Assembly (NCBI RefSeq): GCF_000814675.1
Contig: NZ_JWIG01000001.1
Location: 1-64,000 of the forward strand
From: Pseudoalteromonas distincta
GTDB lineage: Bacteria; Pseudomonadota; Gammaproteobacteria; Enterobacterales; Alteromonadaceae
Direction of reading: 5' to 3'
DNA: 64,000 bases
Shown here: positions 27,625 to 34,569 of the stretch, piece by piece
Position numbering within the stretch: position 1 is the first letter of the stretch
Layout: the number at the start of each line of letters is the position of its first letter
Made by a program: the position numbers and the translations under genes
The notes under the pieces: generated by a model
Database searches by the model: none
Told to the model about the DNA's origin: nothing
The model's input: only the letters and a program-made list of their open reading frames with translations

Positions 27625-27760
27625 TCAAGCCCCTACACATATGAAACTTGCAGTAGATTTAATTATGATACTAGAGCAACACGATGTTGCTCCAGAAGAA
27701 GTACTTAAAGCACTTGAAATAGTTAAAAGCGACTTTGAAAAGAAGCTAGAAAAGTCATAA
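27608..27760 (+). CDS. ybaM: YbaM-family (DUF2496) small protein
   Basis: A 50-residue frame starts at ATG 27608 inside the comFB 3' end. It reads MTSPLDQAPTHMKLAVDLIM, then ILEQHDVAPEEVLKALEIVK and SDFEKKLEKS, which aligns over its length with E. coli YbaM (APDDVKLAVDLI, VLRALDIVKRDYEKKL). Function is unknown. In E. coli ybaM is next to priC, so the neighbourhood is conserved although two genes have come between. Confidence 0.85.
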   Translation: MTSPLDQAPTHMKLAVDLIMILEQHDVAPEEVLKALEIVKSDFEKKLEKS

Positions 27761-27762
27761 CT

Positions 27763-28287
27763 CTATTCTATTATTTGTATGTCGTGCTCGGTAACGCTAC
27801 CTTCGTGCTTAGTGCAATCAATTTTAACTTCACCAAATGTACGCCTAGGCGAAGTTGAACGACGACAGGTCATATTTTGTGCCTTAACGCCAAATTGCGT
27901 TATGTACAATGCTACTGTTTCGTCTATTTGTCGTTTTTGCTGCGTAGTCGCTGCACTGTAAAATGCATCGTATTGCGCAGACCAATTTTCGACCCCCGCT
28001 TCCTTTGCAACACCTAGCCACCCCATCCCTAGTTTAGTAGATTGCTCCAAGTATTGGCCTTTTAAAAACATGAATGCCAACGTGTATTGTGCACTTTTAT
28101 AGCCAAGTGCTGCCGGCTCTTTTAAATCATAAAAAGCTTGCTCGTAGAGCCCCTTTTTATACGCTTTAATACCATTGTATTCTTTTTTCTTCATTGTATT
28201 GTCGCTGTATAGGCTAACGGGGGTGGACCCACACCCACCTAATAAACCTACAGCCAAAATTGCTGCAACCGATATACATTTAGCCAT
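27763..28287 (-). CDS. Sel1-like repeat lipoprotein
   Basis: The 174-residue product has a lipoprotein signal ending LLGGC (Cys at about 19), so it is probably membrane-anchored in the periplasm. One or two Sel1/TPR-like helical hairpins follow (GIKAYKKGLYEQAFYDLKEP, then AALGYKSAQYTLAFMFLKGQ). The C-terminal 50 residues carry two cysteines that may pair. SD AAGGA precedes the ATG. It converges with ybaM, the two stops being 2 nt apart. Sel1 proteins are protein-protein adaptors; no partner can be named. Confidence 0.7.
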   Translation of the reverse strand: MAKCISVAAILAVGLLGGCGSTPVSLYSDNTMKKKEYNGIKAYKKGLYEQAFYDLKEPAALGYKSAQYTLAFMFLKGQYLEQSTKLGMGWLGVAKEAGVENWSAQYDAFYSAATTQQKRQIDETVALYITQFGVKAQNMTCRRSTSPRRTFGEVKIDCTKHEGSVTEHDIQIIE

Positions 28288-28390
28288 AACTAGTCCTTTA
28301 TTATTTTTTATATGCGAGTACCGAATCTGGCTTACACTCTTTGCAAAGCCTGCTATTGTGTAATCCTGTTTGTATAATTAAAATACTATC

Positions 28391-29254
28391 ATGAGCTTAG
28401 CAAGTTTACTTCGGTTATTTTTTCTGGCTGCAATTTGGGGCGCGTCATTTTTATTTATGCGAATGGCAGCTAACAGCTTAGGCCCAGCGGTGTTAATAGA
28501 ATTTAGAGTTGGCTTTGCCGCTCTCACCCTCTTTATTGTGGCGCTGTACTTAAAACGCCGCTTGGCGTTTACTGAGCACACAAAACACTTTTTTATTATA
28601 GGCGCGTTTAATTCTGCTCTGCCGTTTTTATTTTTTGCTTACGCAGCCCAAACTATCAGCGCATCTACACTCTCAATTTTAAATTCTACAACTCCAATAT
28701 GGGGTGTCGTCGTTGGAATTTTATGGACAAAAACAAAGCCCAATAAAAGTATGGTGATTGGTTTACTGCTGGGTTTAATTGGCGTAGCTATTTTGGTTGG
28801 GCAAAATCATTTTGTGTTAAATAGCCAATCAATTTTGGCCATAGTAGCGGCATTAAGCGCATCACTTTGCTATGCCATTGCATCGCATTACACTAAAAAC
28901 GCGCCTAAACTGCCCCCATTCGATAACGCCCATGGCTCAATGTGGGCTTCAAGCTTTATGGTATTGCCTCTTATCTTATTTATGCCAATGCGTGAAGTTC
29001 CAAGCACCAACGTTATGCTTGGTGTACTCGTATTAGGAGTAATGTGTACCGCACTTGCTTATATTTTATTTTTTAAATTAATCGAAGATATAGGCCCTAC
29101 CTCGGCGTTAACAGTCACGTTTTTAATTCCGCTATTTGGCATTTTTTGGGGGCATTTAATTTTAGATGAGCAAATTGGGCCAAATACGTTACTCGGCGCA
29201 TTATTTGTTATTGTGGGCACTATGCTGGTTACTGGTTTTTTACCACGAAAATAG
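28391..29254 (+). CDS. EamA/DMT-family transporter
   Basis: The 287-residue inner-membrane protein has ten hydrophobic helices in two EamA repeats. The first repeat begins LLRLFFLAAIWGASFLFMR and the second near LAIVAALSASLCYAIASHYTK, with the typical end GAALFVIVG-type segment LGALFVIVGTMLVTG. The superfamily exports amino acids, metabolites or drugs; the substrate is unknown. It is a single gene followed by a terminator, convergent with the lipoprotein at 29306. Confidence 0.85.
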   Translation: MSLASLLRLFFLAAIWGASFLFMRMAANSLGPAVLIEFRVGFAALTLFIVALYLKRRLAFTEHTKHFFIIGAFNSALPFLFFAYAAQTISASTLSILNSTTPIWGVVVGILWTKTKPNKSMVIGLLLGLIGVAILVGQNHFVLNSQSILAIVAALSASLCYAIASHYTKNAPKLPPFDNAHGSMWASSFMVLPLILFMPMREVPSTNVMLGVLVLGVMCTALAYILFFKLIEDIGPTSALTVTFLIPLFGIFWGHLILDEQIGPNTLLGALFVIVGTMLVTGFLPRK

Positions 29255-29280
29255 CACTTAGCTAAAACAAGCTAAGTGCT
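29253..29280 (+). terminator. Stem-loop between the EamA gene and the lipoprotein gene
   Basis: AGCACTTAGC and its perfect complement are separated by 8 nt; the stem begins on the stop codon of the permease gene. T-richness is weak on the plus strand (TATAT) and better on the minus strand (ATTTTC), so it probably acts for both convergent transcripts. Confidence 0.65.
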
Positions 29281-29305
29281 TATATCAAGCGCTTTTACCA
29301 AACGC

Positions 29306-29818
29306 TTACTTTTGCGCCTTTTTGCTTAAATTTTCAATTAAGTCTTGGGCGCTAAAACTGTTGTCGCTTGGTTTAATGCCTTTGCCCATTTTAATATCAA
29401 TCAATGTGTGCACTTCTTTGCGTTTATCATTGTTGCTCACTTGTACGCCTACGCTGCTTGTCGGACGTACGCGTGTTTCGCAGGTTAATAAACCGCAGCT
29501 TCGCTCATATTGCTGGCTTTGTGATGCACTAATAGATGACGCGGGCGCTTGCGATTTAGACTCAACAAAGGTTTCTTTGTTGGTGACAACAAACCAATCG
29601 TAGCCTTGTGCTTGGGTAAGCTCAGCCGCGCGTAATAATGCATAGTCACCGGCATCGGCTACATTATTTGATACGCTTTTAAACTCGACGCGGTATTGAT
29701 CGTCGCTAATTTTTTGCTCGCTATAACCTTGTGAGCCATTATTAGCTGGGCGGTAATCGGGTTTAGATGCACAACCCGCCATAAGTAAAATACTGATAAT
29801 TAAAATAGATGTTTTCAT
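29306..29818 (-). CDS. CC0125/CC1285-like lipoprotein in the ECF operon
   Basis: A 170-residue lipoprotein with the signal MKTSILIISILLMAGC (Cys at 16). The mature part has SEQKISDDQYRVEFKSVSNN and ALLRAAELTQAQGYDWFVVT, a pattern I associate with the CC0125/CC1285 family of unknown function. Two more cysteines (RSCGLLTCETR) could form a disulfide. It follows the anti-sigma gene by 25 nt, so it is probably co-transcribed with the sigma factor and is a candidate part of the envelope response. Confidence 0.7.
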   Translation of the reverse strand: MKTSILIISILLMAGCASKPDYRPANNGSQGYSEQKISDDQYRVEFKSVSNNVADAGDYALLRAAELTQAQGYDWFVVTNKETFVESKSQAPASSISASQSQQYERSCGLLTCETRVRPTSSVGVQVSNNDKRKEVHTLIDIKMGKGIKPSDNSFSAQDLIENLSKKAQK

Positions 29819-29843
29819 AGTTCACCTCGTTTTATACACATTA

Positions 29844-30584
29844 TTATTTGTTTAACTGCCACTTTGCGCTAATTGCTTGCTGCTCTTGCACTCTATCTAG
29901 TGGTGCGCCGCTGATCATGCTATCTATAACAGCATCTAATTCACTGTTATTAGACGCCGTTTGATATTGCGCGCCATTGTTACTTTGCTGCGTGGCTGTT
30001 TGCGCTTTAATTTGCCAACCGCTTTGTGTTTTACAAGCAATGCTTGTTTGCGTTGTATTATTTGAGCTTAGTGCATACTGCCTACAAAGCTCACCTTGCT
30101 GATTTTTAAAACTTAGCTGCGCGCTAAATAGTGAGCCATCACTTTGCTCAAACACACCACTACTTAGCTGCGTATTAAGGGCCGAGGCTGTATTACTGGC
30201 TACTAAATTTTGCGACTCATTGGGTTGTAAATAGCTCGTCATTGCAACACCAAATACCACAGCAACGCTTGCTGCTATTGCTAAACTTTTATTAGTCGAT
30301 TGCTTAACCTTTTGCCAAGGCGTTAACGTTACTACATTACTGTTTAACGTGTTTTTTGTCGTTGCCATATCAAGCTTTGCAACCATTTTAGCTAATGAGT
30401 CACTAAGTGGTGCGTCGTCAATACTTGTTGCGTGCTCTTTTACTCGCATGTCTACTTCGCTTAGCTCTGCAAGTCGCATTACTAGCTCATCATCGGTTTC
30501 AAGGGCTTTGCGCACTTGCTCCATTTCGTGCTCGCTTAGTTCTGAGTCTAAAAAGGCGCTAAGTGTTTCGTCGTTAATGTTCAT
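29844..30584 (-). CDS. Membrane-bound anti-sigma factor (RseA-like)
   Basis: The 246-residue protein has an N-terminal cytoplasmic anti-sigma domain opening with NDETLSAFLDSELSEHEMEQ, one transmembrane helix at about 100-118 and a periplasmic domain rich in Gln, Ser and Asn with two cysteines. It should hold the partner ECF sigma factor inactive until an envelope signal leads to its proteolysis or release. Its ATG overlaps the sigma stop by four bases (ATGA), so the two are made in a fixed ratio. The periplasmic sensor part resembles nothing I recognise. Confidence 0.85.
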   Translation of the reverse strand: MNINDETLSAFLDSELSEHEMEQVRKALETDDELVMRLAELSEVDMRVKEHATSIDDAPLSDSLAKMVAKLDMATTKNTLNSNVVTLTPWQKVKQSTNKSLAIAASVAVVFGVAMTSYLQPNESQNLVASNTASALNTQLSSGVFEQSDGSLFSAQLSFKNQQGELCRQYALSSNNTTQTSIACKTQSGWQIKAQTATQQSNNGAQYQTASNNSELDAVIDSMISGAPLDRVQEQQAISAKWQLNK

Positions 30585-31072
30585 ACTTGCTCCTTTTTAA
30601 AGTCGGGTTTTATTAAGTTATAAAGTGTACTGCGTGCACGCGATAATTTACTCATTACACTACCTATAGGTATATCTAGCGTATGTGCTACCTCTTTATA
30701 GGCCATGCCCTGCACTGCCACCAGCGATACTATGGCGCGTTGCTCTTCGGGTAATTGCCCAAGTGCTGTATTTACATTTTTAAGCATTTGTTTGTTTTCG
30801 AGTGTTTGGTGCTCATTACTTGATATTGGCTCTGGTAAAATATCGGCCTGAGCCTTATTTTGCCTTACCTTGCGTGAGCGGTATTCGTCTATCCACACAT
30901 TACGGCAAATTTTAAATGCCCATTTAGCAGGCTCAACGTCATCCGGAATGCCTTTTACTAATAGTTTTTCAATTGTTATTTGCACTACATCGTCTGCATC
31001 TGCTTTACTACCCGTTAGCGAATAGGCAAAACGCCTAAGCATGGGCAATAAGATTTTTAGAGTTTCGTTCAT
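30581..31072 (-). CDS. ECF-family RNA polymerase sigma factor
   Basis: The 163-residue protein has region 2 (LRRFAYSLTGSKADADDVVQ, then WAFKICRNVWIDEYRSRK) and region 4 (LGQLPEEQRAIVSLVAVQGM and IPIGSVMSKLSRARSTLYNL). It is a minimal group 4 sigma factor and not the standard RpoE (about 190 residues). It should direct polymerase to promoters like those at 31096-31122 and 34470-34497, including its own. It is coupled to the anti-sigma gene by a 4-base overlap and is divergent from the subtilisin gene. Confidence 0.9.
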   Translation of the reverse strand: MNETLKILLPMLRRFAYSLTGSKADADDVVQITIEKLLVKGIPDDVEPAKWAFKICRNVWIDEYRSRKVRQNKAQADILPEPISSNEHQTLENKQMLKNVNTALGQLPEEQRAIVSLVAVQGMAYKEVAHTLDIPIGSVMSKLSRARSTLYNLIKPDFKKEQV

Positions 31073-31095
31073 TGATTTTTACCCCTTTTATAAAG

Positions 31096-31122
31096 AAGAC
31101 GATTCAAAAAAACATTTATTCC
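31096..31122 (-). promoter_or_regulatory. Candidate ECF promoter of the sigma/anti-sigma operon
   Basis: On the minus strand, GGAATA (31122-31117) and CGTCTT (31101-31096) are 15 nt apart, the usual shape of an ECF promoter (purine-rich GGAA at -35, CGTC at -10). The 14-nt string ATCGTCTTCTTTAT is identical to the one upstream of the Ser-rich gene. The element ends 23 nt before the sigma start codon. Confidence 0.75.
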
Positions 31123-31212
31123 CAAATAATCAAAATAATTTAAATAATGAAATATTTCTATGTGTTAAACGTTAACTAACCAGCATGATAAATTTAATAG
31201 AAGTAACCCACT

Positions 31213-32559
31213 ATGAATATTAAAAACACACGCGTTAAACACATAATAGCCGCTTCGCTTTTTATATTTAGCGCAACGAGTTCAGCTAATATAGTAAGAG
31301 TCGATCAGGTGCTTGGGCAGCTAAGCCCAATAGAGCAGCGTATTGAACAAACTATAGAGCGAGCACAACGCCTGCCGCTTCCGGTGCCTGTTCCACAAAT
31401 ATCGATTGATGAACTAAAAGCGCAAATAAGTGAGCCAATTAGCAGCTTACCCAATGTGCTTAACATTAATATAAATAGCCAAAACACTGCATTTGTTGAA
31501 GTAGAGCTTGAAAACGGCTTTAGAGCAATAGAGCGCCAATGGTTATTAATGGCAAATAGCCAACAACTTAATACCCTAAAGCAGCAAAATGTAACCATTG
31601 TATCGGTAAAAAATTACAACGCACTTAACATGAGCTTAGTGCGCTTTAACGTACCCCAAGGTGTTAATTCTAAAAGTGAGTTATTAAAAGCGCTTAACTT
31701 AGATGAGTCTGCAATACTTGACCGAAACCACATTTACCAAGCGCAAACAGGCGAGCCTAGCGTGAAAGTAACACAAAATAAGCCTGTTGCTCCTTACTGC
31801 ACACAAAGCGTAAAAATTGGCATGATCGACAGCGCCATTAATACCAAACACAGTGCTTTTAAAGGCGCCAATATCACCACGCAAAGCTTTTTACCTAAAG
31901 GGTTAAGCTCGCCAAATTTACACGGCACCGCCATAGCGGGGTTAATTACAGGTAAAGGAGCAACGCTCAGCCCGCTTTTAAGCAGTGCCAAGCTTTACAG
32001 TGCAGAGGTGTTTTATAGGCAATCTGAATATGCGCAAGGAGCTACTTTATTTGCCATAGTAGAAGCACTTAACTGGTTAGTCAGCAATAAAATACCCGTA
32101 ATAAATATGAGCCTAACGGGGCCAAATAACGCAGTTTTAGAAGCAAGTATTACTGCTGCAATAAAACAAAACGTGTTAATTGTAGCTGCTGCAGGTAACC
32201 AAGGGCCAGCGTCGCAGCCGTTATACCCAGGCGCGTATAAAAGCGTGATAGCGGTAAGTGCTATTGATTCAAAAAACCACATTTATAGATGGTCAAATAA
32301 AGGCGATTACATAGACTTTGCAGCCCTTGGTGTAAATGTTGTTACAAGCCAAGGCAATGGAAAATTTGGGAGGGAGTCGGGTACGTCAATGGCGGCGCCG
32401 CATGTAAGCGCGGCATTAAGTTGTTTATTGTTAAAGCATGGTAATAATAAAACTAAAGCACTTAACGAGCTGACTTCGCTGGCCGTCGATTTAGGCGAGC
32501 AAGGCAAAGACACCACCTTTGGTTATGGCGCCATTTACCCACCTAAAAGTGCACTTTAA
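31213..32559 (+). CDS. Exported subtilisin-family (S8) serine protease
   Basis: The 448-residue protein has a signal peptide (about 1-25, ending SATSSANI), a propeptide-like region to about residue 190, and a peptidase S8 domain. The catalytic Asp is in IGMIDSAIN (D206), the His in NLHGTAIAG (H237), the oxyanion Asn in AAAGNQG and the Ser in SGTSMAAPHV (S392). The centre is complete, so it is probably active in periplasm or outside. It is divergent from the ECF sigma operon; no copy of the ECF element faces it. Its 3' end overlaps the barrel gene by 17 nt, tail to tail. Confidence 0.92.
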   Translation: MNIKNTRVKHIIAASLFIFSATSSANIVRVDQVLGQLSPIEQRIEQTIERAQRLPLPVPVPQISIDELKAQISEPISSLPNVLNININSQNTAFVEVELENGFRAIERQWLLMANSQQLNTLKQQNVTIVSVKNYNALNMSLVRFNVPQGVNSKSELLKALNLDESAILDRNHIYQAQTGEPSVKVTQNKPVAPYCTQSVKIGMIDSAINTKHSAFKGANITTQSFLPKGLSSPNLHGTAIAGLITGKGATLSPLLSSAKLYSAEVFYRQSEYAQGATLFAIVEALNWLVSNKIPVINMSLTGPNNAVLEASITAAIKQNVLIVAAAGNQGPASQPLYPGAYKSVIAVSAIDSKNHIYRWSNKGDYIDFAALGVNVVTSQGNGKFGRESGTSMAAPHVSAALSCLLLKHGNNKTKALNELTSLAVDLGEQGKDTTFGYGAIYPPKSAL

Positions 32560-33496
32560 CTGACGCCGATAAAACCGATTGCGTATAGGTATTACTACTA
32601 AGCTTTGATTGATAATCGCCATATTCAGCCTCGGCTATTAATGTTACGTGCTCAAATACAGCTAGGTTATAAAACGCATTGACTACATTTCGGTGCTCAT
32701 CTCGCGACGGTATTTGCTCAAAAAAATCACCCGTTGTTTGCTCATCGTAATCTTTATTTTGATAACGCCAGCCAGCCCCTACTTTGTTAGCCACATTAAA
32801 GGCCGTAAATTTGTGCGTAACTTTAGTAGTAAAACCGTAACCGTTAAAGTCGTATTGGTTGTCGTCGGCGTTTTCTTTATCGGCACTTAGCGCTGCCATT
32901 AGCATGGTTTGGCCATTATTTATAAAATGATAAAGCGCTACATCGGCACCTACACCATCGGCATTACGTGCTTTTGCAGTAGCAAAACGTTTAGCTTTGG
33001 TTTTTATGCTCATACGTAAATACGTATGCGGGTTTAAAAAATGACCATAGTAAGCACTAGCTTGATTAAAATGTAAAAATGTTTCGCCATCTACATTTGC
33101 TTTTGCGCCATCGTAACGAACCCCTAGCTCATGGCTATTAAAGCTGTAGCTGCCATCTAAACCATATTGATGAAGGTCTAAATCGTATTGATCAAATTCA
33201 TCGTAGTCTTGTTGTTCAAACTGATAGCTTGAGGTTAATTTAGCGCCTTTGGTTAATTGCCATTTTGCATTAACACCTGCTGCGGTTTTTATGCCGCTGT
33301 CGCTTTGCGACGAAATATCGTCAAGCTCCTGAACAGAGAGCGCCGAATTACTTAAAACCCCAACTTCTGCATCTGCATTTACTTCAAGGCTACTTTTAAA
33401 GGGTTTATTTTGCTCAGGTGTTTTAACGTGGTTGGTTTGTGCAAGCACCGCTTGGGCACTAAAAACACACAATGTGGCGGTTATAACTGCTTTCAT
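32543..33496 (-). CDS. Outer-membrane beta-barrel protein in the ECF-linked operon
   Basis: From M at 33496 the product is 317 residues, with a signal peptide (MKAVITATLCVFSAQAVLAQ) and many alternating amphipathic strands ending SVKVHF, the terminal Phe expected of outer-membrane barrels. The longer frame from 33550 adds 18 unlikely residues; GGAG sits just upstream of 33496. Strands such as ELGVRYDGAKANVDGETFLHF and MSIKTKAKRFATAKARN suggest about 12-14 strands. The function is unknown. It lies 62 nt after the Ser-rich gene with a hairpin between. Confidence 0.75.
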   Translation of the reverse strand: MKAVITATLCVFSAQAVLAQTNHVKTPEQNKPFKSSLEVNADAEVGVLSNSALSVQELDDISSQSDSGIKTAAGVNAKWQLTKGAKLTSSYQFEQQDYDEFDQYDLDLHQYGLDGSYSFNSHELGVRYDGAKANVDGETFLHFNQASAYYGHFLNPHTYLRMSIKTKAKRFATAKARNADGVGADVALYHFINNGQTMLMAALSADKENADDNQYDFNGYGFTTKVTHKFTAFNVANKVGAGWRYQNKDYDEQTTGDFFEQIPSRDEHRNVVNAFYNLAVFEHVTLIAEAEYGDYQSKLSSNTYTQSVLSASVKVHF

Positions 33497-33512
33497 ATTT
33501 ATTCTCCAACAG

Positions 33513-33536
33513 GCCGAATAGGTTTCCCTATTCGGC
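33513..33536 (-). other. Intercistronic hairpin between Ser-rich gene and barrel gene
   Basis: GCCGAATAGG and its perfect complement enclose a 4-nt loop. No T-run follows, so it is not a full terminator. It may stabilise the upstream message, lower the expression of the barrel gene, or be a processing site. It ends 9 nt before the GGAG ribosome-binding sequence. Confidence 0.6.
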
Positions 33537-33558
33537 ATTTGTGCAAGCACTTGGCGTA

Positions 33559-34434
33559 TTAAAGGCCTAGGTCTAAATCGTTAGTAATGTTGGTTACTAC
33601 TTCACTTGCGGTGCTAAGTGCTACATCGTTACTAATTTGATCAGTAACCGCTGCACTCACCTGCCCGCTAACACTTTGTTGTACTGTGCTTTGTAAACTA
33701 CTAACCGTACTGTCTTGCACACTGGCAATTAAAGATTGCTGAACACTACTTACAACTTCATTACTGGTATTAATTGCATCACCTACCTGCAGTGCTGAAC
33801 TCACTGAGTTTGCAGCCGTATTAGTAATTGCTAATTGGTTTGTAAGCTCACCCGCATTAAGCGCATTTGTTGCATCAGCTTGTGTTACTGAATCTGTAGA
33901 GCTACTCACATTTGACAGTAAAGAGGCACTTGTTGGTGTATCAGTAGTATCAGGCTGAGCGGCTTGCTCAGAGCTAACAGAAAGTAATGACGATTGACTC
34001 ACAGCGGTTGTTAAATTACCCGCCGATGAGGTTAAATGCGCGGTTGCATCAAGTGCTGTATTGACTGTGGTATTGCCTGTGGCATTTAAAGACGATGCGT
34101 TCAATGAGTTATTTAAAGACGAGCTGGCAGATGCAACTAATGAACTTGCAGGCTCTGCGGCCTCGCTACTTTCTTGCGCTGAAGTTTGTGTATTATTTGC
34201 CGTTGAATCTGTATCTTGCGAGCCATCAGCCGTTACCTGTGTATCGTTAGATACGTCTGACTCGTTGCTACCACTGGCTGTTAAACCATTTGGTGAAAGC
34301 GCAATAGATGTAGATGTTTGTTGCTGCGCCGACGTTGACTGAGATATTTCAATATCAGCGGCGTGAACTGCACCTGTAAAAGTACACACACCGCTTAACA
34401 TCATTACGCTTACAATTTTATTTAATTTAGTCAT
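33559..34434 (-). CDS. Exported Ser/Thr/Ala/Asn-rich low-complexity protein
   Basis: The 291-residue product has a signal peptide (cleaved after GAVHAA) and then a mature part made largely of Ser, Thr, Ala, Asn, Gln, Val and Asp, with no cysteine and few aromatic residues. The middle is disorder-like; the last 100 residues have heptad-like hydrophobic spacing (VSSVQQSLIASVQDSTVSSL) and may form a helical bundle. I recognise no family. It may be a periplasmic spacer, surface fibre or substrate of the neighbouring barrel. It is preceded by an element matching the ECF sigma promoter, and by SD AGAGGA. Confidence 0.7.
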   Translation of the reverse strand: MTKLNKIVSVMMLSGVCTFTGAVHAADIEISQSTSAQQQTSTSIALSPNGLTASGSNESDVSNDTQVTADGSQDTDSTANNTQTSAQESSEAAEPASSLVASASSSLNNSLNASSLNATGNTTVNTALDATAHLTSSAGNLTTAVSQSSLLSVSSEQAAQPDTTDTPTSASLLSNVSSSTDSVTQADATNALNAGELTNQLAITNTAANSVSSALQVGDAINTSNEVVSSVQQSLIASVQDSTVSSLQSTVQQSVSGQVSAAVTDQISNDVALSTASEVVTNITNDLDLGL

Positions 34435-34469
34435 TGTTTTGTCCTCTAGTTTGTCGGATTGACATAAAG

Positions 34470-34497
34470 AAGACGATTTACAAAAACACTTTATTCC
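34470..34497 (-). promoter_or_regulatory. Candidate ECF promoter of the Ser-rich/barrel operon
   Basis: Minus-strand GGAATA (34497-34492) and CGTCTT (34475-34470) are 16 nt apart. The element shares GGAATAAA, a T-rich spacer and ATCGTCTTCTTTAT with the sigma operon promoter 3.4 kb away. No other copy was seen in the window. Confidence 0.75.
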
Positions 34498-34569
34498 AAA
34501 ATAAATTAAAAAATTACAATAAAACCACTTATTACCTAAATTTCAAATACTTAAAGGTAAGTTAATACT

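Noticed and set aside
31123..31212. A copy of the ECF promoter facing the subtilisin gene
   Set aside because: No GGAATA or CGTCTT in the right orientation was found here; the only element in this gap points at the sigma factor.
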